A DNA stretch of 54,276 nt from Bacillota bacterium (GTDB taxonomy: Bacteria > Bacillota > UBA4882 > UBA8346): the NCBI GenBank assembly GCA_023415835.1, contig JAEZJK010000046.1, positions 1 through 54,276 of the forward strand, written 5' to 3'. The position numbers were made by a program, and so were the translations under genes. Position 1 is the stretch's first letter. Each line of letters opens with the position of its first letter. Below are positions 34,257 to 42,463 of the stretch, in pieces. The notes beneath the pieces were generated by a model. It did no database searches. It worked only from the letters and a program-made list of their open reading frames with translations, and had not been told where the DNA came from.

Positions 34257-35135
34257 CTATTTGTCAGATTCTTTTTTTAATACTTCAGCCCCGCCAACAA
34301 TCTCCGCGATTTCATTTGTAATTTGGGTTTGACGGATTCGGTTAAATTCTAATTGATAATCTTTAATAATCTCCGCCGCATTATCGGAAGCAGCTGACAT
34401 CGCCGCCATCCGCGCCCCAAGTTCTCCAGCTTCCGTTTCTAAAAACGCCCTAAAAATCTCGCTTTCAATATAACGAGGTATAATACTGTCAAGCAACTCT
34501 TTTCGAGCCGGTTCAAAGATGAAAAGCCCGCTTTCTTCTTTGACCTTGGCTTGAGCCGGATCGATCGGTAATAATTGAAACGGGTGCGGTTTTTGGGACA
34601 AGGCCGAATAAAACTTGGAATAGTAAAGATAAATCCGATCAAATTGCTCCCCAGTGTACCAATTAATAATCTCTTTGCTAAGATTTTGGGCTGATTCAAA
34701 GGAAACTCCGGCAACCGATCCTTCGAAGCGTTTAAAAAACGGGATCTGCTTTTCCAAAAAACGATTATAACCTTTTAATCCAATCAAATAGTAAGAGACT
34801 TTACTTTTGACAGCTAGTCTCTGGCCAAATTCTATTGCCCGGTCAGCAATCTCGTGATGAAAATCCCCAGAAAGGCCCCGATCACCTGTAAAAACGATGA
34901 TCAGATCCCTCAAATAATAATGATGCCTTCGGAGTAAGGGATTAAACGACCAAGGTGTTAAAGCCGCCAAATCCAAGGTAACTTCGGCCATCTTCCGGGC
35001 ATAAGGACGAGCCGATTCCAACCGGGCTTGAGCCTTTTTCAACCGGGCAGCCGCGACCATCTTCATGGCGGTAGTGATTTGTTGAATATTTTTAGTGCTG
35101 GCAATGCGATGTTCTAACTCGCGTCTTGTCTTCAT
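34257..35135 (-). CDS. atpG: ATP synthase gamma subunit
   Basis: Rotating central shaft of F1. The 292-residue protein starts with the conserved helix MKTRRELEHRIASTKNIQQITTAMKMVAAARLKKAQ, contains TGDRGLSGDFH, and ends with the C-terminal helix ending FNRIRQTQITNEIAEIVGGAE. It shows no regulatory insertion. Between atpA and atpD in the standard order. Confidence 0.97.
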   Translation of the reverse strand: MKTRRELEHRIASTKNIQQITTAMKMVAAARLKKAQARLESARPYARKMAEVTLDLAALTPWSFNPLLRRHHYYLRDLIIVFTGDRGLSGDFHHEIADRAIEFGQRLAVKSKVSYYLIGLKGYNRFLEKQIPFFKRFEGSVAGVSFESAQNLSKEIINWYTGEQFDRIYLYYSKFYSALSQKPHPFQLLPIDPAQAKVKEESGLFIFEPARKELLDSIIPRYIESEIFRAFLETEAGELGARMAAMSAASDNAAEIIKDYQLEFNRIRQTQITNEIAEIVGGAEVLKKESDK

Positions 35136-35159
35136 GGCCCATCCTTTGGACTTTAAAGC

Positions 35160-36677
35160 TTAATTATTACCGACTTTAAACCGTTCTTTAAAACGGATAA
35201 TTAGCTTTGTCAAATCTTCAGTTAAGGCTTTATCTAAAAACCGAATCTCATTTAAACGTCTATAAAAGGACTGGCCTTCAATCTGCATGAAATGCAAGAA
35301 GTCATTTTCAAAACGGCGAATTGCTTCGATGGGTATATCATCAAGAAATCCTTGAGTTACGATGTAAACTAATACCGTTTGATTAAGGATCGGCATCGGC
35401 TGATACTGGTCTTGTTTTAAAATTTCAATAATGCGGGAGCCTCGGTTTAACCTAGCCTGGGTGGATTTATCCAACTCCGCTCCGAACTGGGCAAAAGATT
35501 CCAATTCCCTAAATTGGGCCAAATCCAAGCGCAGACGGCCTGCGACTTGCTTCACTGCTTTAATCTGCGCATTTCCACCAACCCGCGAGACCGATAAACC
35601 GACACTAATCGCAGGGCGAACCCCGCCAAAGAATAGCTCACTGCTTAAAATGATTTGGCCATCGGTAATTGAAATAATGTTAGTCGGAATATAAGCGGAA
35701 ATGTCACCGGCCAAAGTTTCGACAATCGGGATCGCAGTCATCGAACCGCCTCCGTTTGCCGTATTCAGCTTAGCTGCCCTTTCCAATAAACGTGAATGAA
35801 GATAAAAAATATCTCCCGGAAAAGCTTCCCGGCCGGGAGGGCGCCTTAAGAGCAGGGACATTGTCCGATAGGCGATGGCGTGTTTGGAAAGGTCGTCATA
35901 AATTATTAAAACATCCTTTCCCTGCTGCATAAAAAACTCACCCATAGCGCATCCGGCAAAAGGCGCCAGATACTGCATGGAAGCTTGTTCGTTGGCTGTA
36001 GCGGCAACCACAATCGTATAGAGCATTGCCCCCTTGCTTTCCAAAACATGGACTGTCTGCGCTAAATTCGAAGTCTTCTGCCCGATCGACACATAAATGC
36101 AAATAACCCCGGAATTGCTTTGATTTAGAATAGTATCGATAGCGATAGCCGTTTTTCCTGTCTGTCGGTCGCCTATAATTAACTCCCGCTGGCCGCGGCC
36201 AATTGGAATCATGGTATCGATTGCCTTAATGCCGGTATGGAGCGGGATCCTTACCGGTTCCCGGGCCGCAATACCGGGGGCATCGCTTTCGACCGGCCGG
36301 TAATCGTTAGTGATTATCGGACCCTTTCCATCAATAGGATGGCCTAAACCATTAACCACTCTACCAATTAAGGTTTCTCCCACAGGTGTTTCCACCACTC
36401 GGTGGGTCCGGCGGACAAAATCGCCTTCTTTAATCAGTGTCTCATCGCCTAAAAGCACACAACCTACATTGTCCTCTTCCAGGTTAAGCGCAAGGCCATA
36501 GACTTTATCAGGAAAAGCAAGCAATTCACCCATCATTATTTTCTGGAGGCCGTAAACCCTGGATATCCCGTCACCGACTTCCAAAACCGTCCCGGTTTCT
36601 TCCGCTTCCAAATCCAGGTGATAATTGGCTATTTGTTCTTTTAACGCCGAAACAATCTCTTCAGTGGCAAACCGCAT
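35160..36677 (-). CDS. atpA: ATP synthase alpha subunit
   Basis: Regulatory nucleotide-binding subunit of F1. About 505 residues; Walker A is IIGDRQTGKTAIAIDTILNQ, followed by VSIGQKTSNLAQ and the arginine-finger region SVGLSVSRVGGNAQ (canonical arginine finger in SVSRVG). The ATG at 36677 is preferred to the one at 36686 because AAGGA lies 8 nt upstream. It overlaps the end of atpH by 17 bp. Confidence 0.98.
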   Translation of the reverse strand: MRFATEEIVSALKEQIANYHLDLEAEETGTVLEVGDGISRVYGLQKIMMGELLAFPDKVYGLALNLEEDNVGCVLLGDETLIKEGDFVRRTHRVVETPVGETLIGRVVNGLGHPIDGKGPIITNDYRPVESDAPGIAAREPVRIPLHTGIKAIDTMIPIGRGQRELIIGDRQTGKTAIAIDTILNQSNSGVICIYVSIGQKTSNLAQTVHVLESKGAMLYTIVVAATANEQASMQYLAPFAGCAMGEFFMQQGKDVLIIYDDLSKHAIAYRTMSLLLRRPPGREAFPGDIFYLHSRLLERAAKLNTANGGGSMTAIPIVETLAGDISAYIPTNIISITDGQIILSSELFFGGVRPAISVGLSVSRVGGNAQIKAVKQVAGRLRLDLAQFRELESFAQFGAELDKSTQARLNRGSRIIEILKQDQYQPMPILNQTVLVYIVTQGFLDDIPIEAIRRFENDFLHFMQIEGQSFYRRLNEIRFLDKALTEDLTKLIIRFKERFKVGNN

Positions 36678-37218
36678 GCGATCCATCCTTATTGATTAAA
36701 GTCTCTTTGATCCTACTCAATTGTCCGTTCAAAGAACCGTCATATAGCTTATCGCCGCGTTGGATAATAATCCCTCCTAATAAATTGGGGTTGATCCGAT
36801 ATTCCGGATAAATTTTAATCTGCCACGTGGCCTCCAATTCCTGAAGCGACAATCTTTTTTCTTCTTCAGTCATTGGCTGGGCCAAAATAAAGGTTACTAT
36901 CTCATACCCCTGTTCTAGGATAGAAAGCCGGACAAATGTTCCCAAAATTTCGGTTAAAAGGCCTTCCCGCCCTCGGTCAACTAATAGATTCAAAAAGTTA
37001 ATCAAATCCTTCGGCGTTTCATCAGGGATCAATTTTTGAAGCAAAACTTTTTTTTCAGCGGTTGGAACCTTCGGATGCTTTAAAAAACGGGAAATCTCCG
37101 GCTCCTTGATATAGCTATTCAAGGTTTCAACTATTGGATGGGTTAGATCCAGAAGATCTTGCTCCTTTATCAATTCTACCAAAGCCTTGGCATAATTATG
37201 GACCAACGGGGAGGTCAT
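36661..37218 (-). CDS. atpH: ATP synthase delta subunit
   Basis: Peripheral-stalk (OSCP-type) subunit linking F1 to subunit b. The 185-residue protein begins LVHNYAKALVEL and has the conserved C-terminal GGIIIQRGDKLYDGSLNGQLSRIKETL. The ATG at 37218 follows AAGGGG by 9 nt; the alternative TTG at 37224 is too close. It overlaps both atpF (upstream) and atpA (downstream), so the three are translationally coupled. Confidence 0.95.
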   Translation of the reverse strand: MTSPLVHNYAKALVELIKEQDLLDLTHPIVETLNSYIKEPEISRFLKHPKVPTAEKKVLLQKLIPDETPKDLINFLNLLVDRGREGLLTEILGTFVRLSILEQGYEIVTFILAQPMTEEEKRLSLQELEATWQIKIYPEYRINPNLLGGIIIQRGDKLYDGSLNGQLSRIKETLINKDGSHAVCH

Positions 37219-37714
37219 TTTCAAACGCCCCTTTATTGATTTCTTCTAAGACCCCACGGATTAACGACTGGTTTAATTGAGCGGTTTGGTTCTTTTCAAA
37301 AACCTTTTTAACCGCCATCATGGCTAGTTCAATCGCTTCTTCTTTCAATTCCGACCTAGCGATTCTTTTAGCCCGTTCGATTTCATTTTGGGTCCTTTGG
37401 CGTAATTGATCGGCTTCTTGCCGGGCCTGGGTAATCAGTTCTTCACGGAGCCGTTCTGCTTCATTACGGGCACGTTCCACAATTTCAAATGCTTCAATAT
37501 GAGATTCTTCCAATTTTCGCCTGGAATCTTGACGCAGTTGTTCGGCTGCCTTTTTGGTTTGTTCCGCCTCTTCCAAATCTTGAACGATTTTTAGGCGGCG
37601 TTCTTCGAGAATCCCTTGGATGGGACGGTATAAGAGTCTGACCAGGACGAACATTAAAATTAAAAAATTAAAAACCATCGCTAAGAACGTCCCGGAATAA
37701 AACTTAACCTCCAT
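37196..37714 (-). CDS. atpF: ATP synthase b subunit
   Basis: Peripheral-stalk subunit: one N-terminal membrane helix (FLAMVFNFLILMFVLVRLLYRP) and a long charged coiled coil (EERRLKIVQDLEEAEQTKKAAEQ and onward). 172 residues, normal length. It is separated from atpE by 114 bp that contain an 89-bp repeat, unlike the tight spacing of the other atp genes. Confidence 0.95.
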   Translation of the reverse strand: MEVKFYSGTFLAMVFNFLILMFVLVRLLYRPIQGILEERRLKIVQDLEEAEQTKKAAEQLRQDSRRKLEESHIEAFEIVERARNEAERLREELITQARQEADQLRQRTQNEIERAKRIARSELKEEAIELAMMAVKKVFEKNQTAQLNQSLIRGVLEEINKGAFENDLPVGP

Positions 37715-37734
37715 CTTAAACCTCCCTTTCCTTT

Positions 37735-37823
37735 ACTACTTAGAAAGTGCTATCGATGCTTGTTGATCCACGTCAATCTCATTTTTATAATTTCATGTGT
37801 GTCAACTTGATGCTGACGTGGAC
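37735..37823 (-). repeat. 89-bp intergenic repeat, copy 1 (inside the atp operon)
   Basis: Lies between atpE and atpF. In mRNA orientation it starts GTCCACGTCAGC and ends TTTCTAAGTAGT. It aligns without gaps to 41422-41510, with 73 of 89 positions equal by eye. An internal inverted repeat (TCCACGTCA...TGACGTGGA, about 30 nt apart) can form a hairpin. It may tune the ratio of c to b subunits, or be a dispersed repeat. Confidence 0.75.
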
Positions 37824-37828
37824 GGTTA

Positions 37829-38074
37829 TTATCCCAATCTTCCTAAAAGGATAAAGGCAATCACCACTGTGATAATGGGAATCGATTCTACTAACCCGAC
37901 ACCGATTAACATTGCCCGGAAAAGCCCCTGCTCAACTTCGGGTTGACGGGCAATACTCTCCAAAGCCGTAGCTACTACTTTGGAGTCGGAGAAAGCAGCC
38001 GCAAAGCTAGCCCCGACACAAATCGCTCCGATTGTAACCACTGTTGCTAAAGTATTCCAATCCATAAAGTCCAC
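37829..38074 (-). CDS. atpE: ATP synthase c subunit with a two-carboxylate-type ion site
   Basis: Proteolipid forming the rotor ring. 81 residues, two membrane helices joined by the ARQPE loop. The ion-binding Glu is Glu63 followed by Ser64 (LVESIPII), the ES pair of Na+-binding rings. Aligning on ARQPE, the position of the Na+-ligand Gln32 of Ilyobacter is Asp30 here, giving two carboxylates, as described for Fusobacterium nucleatum (Glu there). The TM1 glycine motif GxGxGxG is replaced by Ser23-Ala25-Ala27-Ser29-Ser31, which may change ring size. Located between atpB and the 89-bp repeat. Confidence 0.95.
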   Translation of the reverse strand: MDFMDWNTLATVVTIGAICVGASFAAAFSDSKVVATALESIARQPEVEQGLFRAMLIGVGLVESIPIITVVIAFILLGRLG

Positions 38075-38126
38075 CTCCGAGTTTTTAGAGCTAACACTAT
38101 TATTTTTTAATCAGTGAAAAAAAACT

Positions 38127-38801
38127 TTAACCGCCTTCTGTTTCGGAATGCTCTTCCAAAACCGTTACTCCGGTATAGGCAATACTAAGAATGGTAAAAA
38201 TGTAAGCTTGAATGGCGCCGATAAGCACGCTCATTAACAACCATAGGCTCGGAATAATAATGTGAAAAGTTTCGGTCAACTTTTCGATTAAGATTTCACC
38301 GGCAAAAATGTTGCCAAATAGCCTTAGCGCCAAAGTCAACGGCCGGGTAAAGAGCTCCAACAGATGTAAGGGTAAAAATAAAAAAGTGGGTGTTAAGAAA
38401 TGTTTAATATGGCCTATCAGGCCATTTTCTTTAATGCCAATATATTGCATCCAGATTACTACTAACACCGAGAGTCCCAAAGTAATGCTGACATCCCTGG
38501 TAGGAGAAGCTAAACCCGGCACTAAACCTAGCATATTGGAGAAAAGAATAAAGAGAAATAAGGAACCAAAAAAATAACTGTATCTAACCCCATGGATCCC
38601 TAAACTATCAACTACGGTATTATTAATAAACTCTACGGTTATCTCCAAAAGGCATTGCCAGCGCTTGGGAACCCAATCCAACTTTCTGGAAACCGCTAGG
38701 ACGAACAGGATAATTATCCCCATTACAATCCAAGTCATGGCGATAACCCTGATATCAAATTCCAAACCCGCCCAGGCGATAATATCCGAAGTGTGTTTCA
38801 T
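38127..38801 (-). CDS. atpB: ATP synthase a subunit
   Basis: Membrane stator with the ion half-channels. 224 residues with about five to six membrane helices; the essential Arg is in LTLALRLFGNIFAGE, and the C-terminal helix includes IGAIQAYIFTILSIAY. Start at the ATG at 38801, 9 nt after AAAGGG; the frame opened at 38834 is a TTG without a better site. Upstream atpI-like gene is 92 bp away. Confidence 0.95.
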   Translation of the reverse strand: MKHTSDIIAWAGLEFDIRVIAMTWIVMGIIILFVLAVSRKLDWVPKRWQCLLEITVEFINNTVVDSLGIHGVRYSYFFGSLFLFILFSNMLGLVPGLASPTRDVSITLGLSVLVVIWMQYIGIKENGLIGHIKHFLTPTFLFLPLHLLELFTRPLTLALRLFGNIFAGEILIEKLTETFHIIIPSLWLLMSVLIGAIQAYIFTILSIAYTGVTVLEEHSETEGG

Positions 38802-38893
38802 AGCTATAGGCCCTTTCAGTTTCTTGGTTTTCAAAACTGAATCCGGATCTAATTTCCCTTTTGCCCTTTTCCATCAAAAAGCATAATCAAAAT

Positions 38894-39247
38894 TTATTTC
38901 AATTTATAAGTCCGATCCGCCAGTTGAATAGCACCCAGCAAGTTCCAAAGTGGAGTGGTAATCAAAATCAAATAAAATAAACGAGCAGCGGCTGGAACTA
39001 ACCACCAAGCCCCAATTGACATAAAAACCGTTATATTTAGGAACCTAGCCAGAAACCCACCAGTAATCGCAACCATCTTAAGACTCGTCCCGCGACTTCG
39101 CAGTAGACAGATTCGTAGCCATAAACAGCCATAATCGGCTATCAATGCCGTTGTCCCCAATATAAAGGCCCCGGTTAAACCCCGTAGGTTTAGCCAAAAT
39201 ACTAGGCCCAGCATAACGATGGACACAGTAAAAGACAGATATTTCAT
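38894..39247 (-). CDS. AtpI-like membrane protein of the ATP synthase operon
   Basis: 117 residues with four hydrophobic segments, as in ATP synthase protein I, an assembly factor of the c ring. Residue-level similarity is weak by eye, so the call depends mostly on size, topology and position between atpZ and atpB. Overlaps atpZ by 4 bp (ATGA-type coupling). Confidence 0.75.
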   Translation of the reverse strand: MKYLSFTVSIVMLGLVFWLNLRGLTGAFILGTTALIADYGCLWLRICLLRSRGTSLKMVAITGGFLARFLNITVFMSIGAWWLVPAAARLFYLILITTPLWNLLGAIQLADRTYKLK

Positions 39248-39474
39248 TTCTTTTTGCCAGCCTTAAAAGCGATGGAGAACATCTGATAAAGCCCGAGAAA
39301 AAGCCCGGTCAATACGCCGGTGAGCGACATATTAGTCCATTGAAATTGTTTTTCCAATAATCGGCCTAAAAAATACCCACCCATAATCATTATGCCTAAA
39401 TTAAGGCTGAGCGAACCATATAAAGCAACTACCCGCCAAGTATTGCCGCTATCTTTCCGGTTAATCCTTATCAC
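39244..39474 (-). CDS. atpZ: AtpZ/AtpI-type small membrane protein
   Basis: 76 residues with two hydrophobic helices (LNLGIMIMGGYFLGRLL and LTGVLTGLFLGLYQMFSIAFKA), matching the AtpZ family (putative F0F1-ATPase subunit, proposed Mg2+/Ca2+ transporter or assembly helper). First gene of the atp operon; the promoter must lie in 39475-39685, but no clear hexamers were found. Confidence 0.82.
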   Translation of the reverse strand: MIRINRKDSGNTWRVVALYGSLSLNLGIMIMGGYFLGRLLEKQFQWTNMSLTGVLTGLFLGLYQMFSIAFKAGKKK

Positions 39475-39685
39475 CTGCCATCACTAATTTACTTTTTCTG
39501 GTTCAAAATCAGCGGGCTCGGCTTAACTAAAACCGCTCCATAAAGGTAAGCTTAATATCAGTTTACTCTAGTGCGCCGGTTTCTAAAACTACTTATTCTG
39601 CCTGCAGTTTTCATGGATCTATCAATCGGTCTCGGATTTTAAGGTTTTTTATTTTTGAACGGTTGATCTAAACTACAATTTAATA

Positions 39686-39718
39686 GAAAACCCGGATTAT
39701 ATTTTATACCGGGTTTTC
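39686..39718 (-). terminator. Terminator of upp
   Basis: Perfect hairpin GAAAACCCGG, 13-nt loop, CCGGGTTTTC, then a T-rich run on the minus strand, 8 nt after the upp stop; it separates upp from the atp operon. Confidence 0.85.
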
Positions 39719-39725
39719 ATGCTGC

Positions 39726-40355
39726 TTATTTTGTTCCAAATAAACGGTCGCCGGCATCCCCCAAACCGGGGATGATGTAACCATGAGAGTTTAGCCGGTC
39801 ATCAACCGCAGCGACATAAATGTCGATATCGGGGTGTTTGGCTTGAACATTCTGAATACCTTCGGGAGCGGCAATCAAACAGACCAGCCGGATTTGAGTG
39901 GCTCCACGTTGTTTCAAAAACTGAATTCCGGCTGCCGCCGAGCCCCCGGTTGCTAACATCGGATCAAGTATTATCAATTCACGCTCAGTGATATCCGCCG
40001 GAAGCTTGCAATAATATTCAATTGGTTGTAAAGACTCAGGATCGCGATAAACTCCAATATGGCCGACTTTGGCGGTGGGGATCAACTTCAGGATACCGCC
40101 AACCATTCCCAATCCTGCCCTTAAAATCGGGACTACTGCGATTTTTGTATTGGTGATTGTTTGACAATGTGCGGTGGCCACCGGAGTTTCAACCTCGATT
40201 TCTTCTACTTTAAAATTCCGGGTTACTTCATAAGCCATTAACATTGAAACTTCTTCCAAAAGTTCCCGGAACTCTTTAGGCCCGGTATTTTGGTCCCTAA
40301 TAATTGAAAGTTTGTGTTGGATTAAGGGGTGGTCAATTACATGTACGTTAGCCAC
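39726..40355 (-). CDS. upp: Uracil phosphoribosyltransferase
   Basis: Salvages uracil to UMP with PRPP. 209 residues, normal length. Signatures: HPLIQHKLSIIRD at the N-terminus, VPILRAGLGMVGGIL, the PRPP loop LIILDPMLATGGSAAAGI and the C-terminal YIIPGLGDAGDRLFGTK. Starts with GTG after GGAGTTGATCCG. Position between the LMW phosphatase and the atp operon matches Bacillus order. Confidence 0.97.
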   Translation of the reverse strand: MANVHVIDHPLIQHKLSIIRDQNTGPKEFRELLEEVSMLMAYEVTRNFKVEEIEVETPVATAHCQTITNTKIAVVPILRAGLGMVGGILKLIPTAKVGHIGVYRDPESLQPIEYYCKLPADITERELIILDPMLATGGSAAAGIQFLKQRGATQIRLVCLIAAPEGIQNVQAKHPDIDIYVAAVDDRLNSHGYIIPGLGDAGDRLFGTK

Positions 40356-40486
40356 CGGATCAACTCCTTATCATGATTTAATTTAAAACAACAACTTTTA
40401 CGCCTTGATTTTAAAAAATTTGCCCTGGCATACAAGTTGAAATTACCTAACTAGCCGAATAGCAAAGGCCAGAGTCCCTAGTTTAA

Positions 40487-41185
40487 TCATTTATCATCAG
40501 CCAAAGATTCTTTAATTTTAGATACTACTATTTTTAATTTTTCCTTAATTTCGGAAGCGCAAACTTGGTAAGCTTCAATATTCTGTCCATAGGGGTCAGG
40601 GATTTCTAAGGAAGTTAATTTTGCTTGAATCTGCTCCAACTCCCGTTTTTCCATCGTAATTTCTTGCTCCATCTTTTGCTCAATTTGACGAAGCTCTCCA
40701 TCTAGTTCTCTCATTCTACGCCGTAAATTTTCCAATTCCGGGCTAAGGTTCTCTAGATACTTCCGTCTCTTTCCTTCCAGCCGTTGGCGTAGTTTTTCGG
40801 CTTGATTCATCAATGCCTCAATTTCTTTGACTCCTTCTGCAAATTCGGCCAAAGTGAAAACTTTGTTATTGACCGTCGGCATCATATTTAAAACCGCCTT
40901 TTTCTGGTCTAAAGTCATTGTTAATACTAAATCAGCAGCATTCACCATATCGGGACTGATTCGTTTGGCTCGGTGCCCCTGTAAATTGATCCCCTCATAC
41001 TTCATCACTTCGATGGCATTCGGGGAAGCAATGTCGCCGGTAATAGCCCCGGTACCAGCAGAAACAACTTGAATTGTCGCTGCTTTTTCCCCTAAATCTT
41101 CAATTAACATTTTACGGAGTAATGCCTCAGCCATACTACTACGGCAAGTATTTCCCGTACATACAAAAAGTACGCGTTTGATCAT
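40487..41185 (-). CDS. Low-molecular-weight protein phosphatase (YwlE-like) with a coiled-coil insertion
   Basis: LMW tyrosine/arginine phosphatase fold: P-loop VCTGNTCRSS (Cys9, Arg15), SAGTGAITG, LVLTMT and the acid Asp in PDPYG. YwlE relatives have about 150 residues; this has 232. The extra part is residues about 118-194, between TLAEFAEG and IPDPYG, a Glu/Arg/Lys/Leu-rich helix pair (KLRQRLEGKRRKYLENL..LENLRRRMRELDGELRQIEQ) predicted to be a coiled coil. The general acid loop lies right after the insert, so the coil could move it or bind a partner. Gene order sua5 - phosphatase - upp is as in Bacillus. Confidence 0.9.
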   Translation of the reverse strand: MIKRVLFVCTGNTCRSSMAEALLRKMLIEDLGEKAATIQVVSAGTGAITGDIASPNAIEVMKYEGINLQGHRAKRISPDMVNAADLVLTMTLDQKKAVLNMMPTVNNKVFTLAEFAEGVKEIEALMNQAEKLRQRLEGKRRKYLENLSPELENLRRRMRELDGELRQIEQKMEQEITMEKRELEQIQAKLTSLEIPDPYGQNIEAYQVCASEIKEKLKIVVSKIKESLADDK

Positions 41186-41421
41186 CTGATACCGGTCTCC
41201 TCCATTAAGGCCGTATAAACTATAATTATTTGGAAATAAATATAATACCCCCGGCTATGCTGGGTTAATCGAAAGAATAAAAACTAAGCCTACATCGCGC
41301 CCGTGTCAGAAATCGGTTTTTAATATCGTAATTTAACTCATCGTCCTTTAATTACAAGTACAAGCACAGCACAAGCACGGGCATGGTTTTCCAAATTTAA
41401 TACCCAATTTTCTAGATAGTC
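41186..41421. other. Intergenic region upstream of the phosphatase gene
   Basis: Contains the short direct repeat ACAAGCACA/ACAAGCACGG (about 41358-41382) and the start region of the phosphatase transcript. No gene or clear promoter is seen. Confidence 0.4.
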
Positions 41422-41510
41422 GTCCACGTCAGCTTCCGCTTGACCCGCATGAAATTATGAAAATAGGGCTGACTTGGATCGACAAGCATCGGTAGCATTT
41501 TCTATGTAGT
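41422..41510 (+). repeat. 89-bp intergenic repeat, copy 2
   Basis: Gap-free match to the repeat between atpE and atpF (37735-37823, opposite strand), 16 differences in 89 positions. Its inverted arms TCCACGTCAGC and GCTGACTTGGA pair at 10 of 11 positions. Here it lies 46 nt upstream of the zinc-ribbon gene. Confidence 0.75.
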
Positions 41511-41556
41511 TATTTCAACAATAGATTATCAAAATCCTGTTAGGTAAAGTGAAATT

Positions 41557-41736
41557 ATGGCCTCAAATTGGTTTTTTTATAAAAAAACTGCCGGTTGGTT
41601 TGGATTGGAATGCCCAACTTGCAGTAATAATACAATTTTTGAAGGCTACGGCTATCAAGGCCATTTTATCTGGAAATGTGCGGTATGCGGTAATCATCTT
41701 CAGCTTAACCTTGTTAATTTAACTGACACTACTTAA
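41557..41736 (+). CDS. 59-residue zinc-ribbon protein
   Basis: Small protein with two CxxC knuckles 18 residues apart: LECPTCSNNT and WKCAVCGNH, a classical zinc ribbon, with aromatic residues before each. It is full length from ATG (weak AGGTAAAG site) to TAA, and ends by overlapping the convergent DUF3108-like gene by 8 bp. Function unknown; such ribbons occur in nucleic-acid-binding or regulatory mini-proteins. Confidence 0.65.
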   Translation: MASNWFFYKKTAGWFGLECPTCSNNTIFEGYGYQGHFIWKCAVCGNHLQLNLVNLTDTT

Positions 41737-42463
41737 TCTCAACCAACTTTGCTTCGATTTTCCCGATTTTACCGTTTTTTTGGATCACCAAAGGATAGTG
41801 TTCCGGTGTATCCGCCAATAAAATTGTAATGTCTTTTTCCGGGTTATAGATCCGGTAATGCTTCTGGAATTGCCCACATTCCAGTTTTATTGGTTCCGGA
41901 ATTTCGGTCAGCTGATAGCTGATCTTTTTAATCTCGCCATCGGAATAAAGGTAAACCTGATTGTCTCCTTGAGAAATATTTTTTCTTAAGAAAAATTGCA
42001 ATGAAAGGAGATCCTGAACATAACCGGGAAGCCGAATTTCAGTCCTTTCCTTAGGCCCGCCATTTTTAGAAAAGATACGGACTGCCAAACCATTTTGATA
42101 GTCAAAGGTTACTTCTTCAGTTTCGATACCCTCTTTATCCGTAATTTCGTGCCGGATCACCCAAGGGTATAATCCTTCCAAGTCCAAGATAATTTCTTCG
42201 GTTTCCTTATATTTAGTAAGGTTTTTAACTAAACCAACCGAATCCATTTCGCACTGGATCTTTATAACCGGCCGATCCCGATAAATACAAGATTGAACCA
42301 CCCGTATAATTTGATCCGCTCCGTGCACCATCGATTTGACAGTTACTTTATATTTGAGGCACTCACCAACCTTCGGCGGGATATAATCATTCGCCAGGCC
42401 AATAGCACTCATCAAAAAAACACTTACCATTAATAAAGTTAGAAATAATCCTTTACGATACAT
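41729..42463 (-). CDS. Secreted DUF3108-like protein
   Basis: 244 residues. N-terminal signal peptide (GLFLTLLMVSVFLMSAIGLA) followed by a beta-rich domain with GECLKYKVTVKSMVHGADQIIRV, IRHEITDKEGIETEEVTFDY and LPGYVQDLLSLQFFLRK. This order fits DUF3108, a family mainly seen in the periplasm of Gram-negative bacteria. The start overlaps the end of sua5 by 11 bp. Function unknown; an envelope role is inferred. Confidence 0.7.
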   Translation of the reverse strand: MYRKGLFLTLLMVSVFLMSAIGLANDYIPPKVGECLKYKVTVKSMVHGADQIIRVVQSCIYRDRPVIKIQCEMDSVGLVKNLTKYKETEEIILDLEGLYPWVIRHEITDKEGIETEEVTFDYQNGLAVRIFSKNGGPKERTEIRLPGYVQDLLSLQFFLRKNISQGDNQVYLYSDGEIKKISYQLTEIPEPIKLECGQFQKHYRIYNPEKDITILLADTPEHYPLVIQKNGKIGKIEAKLVEIK

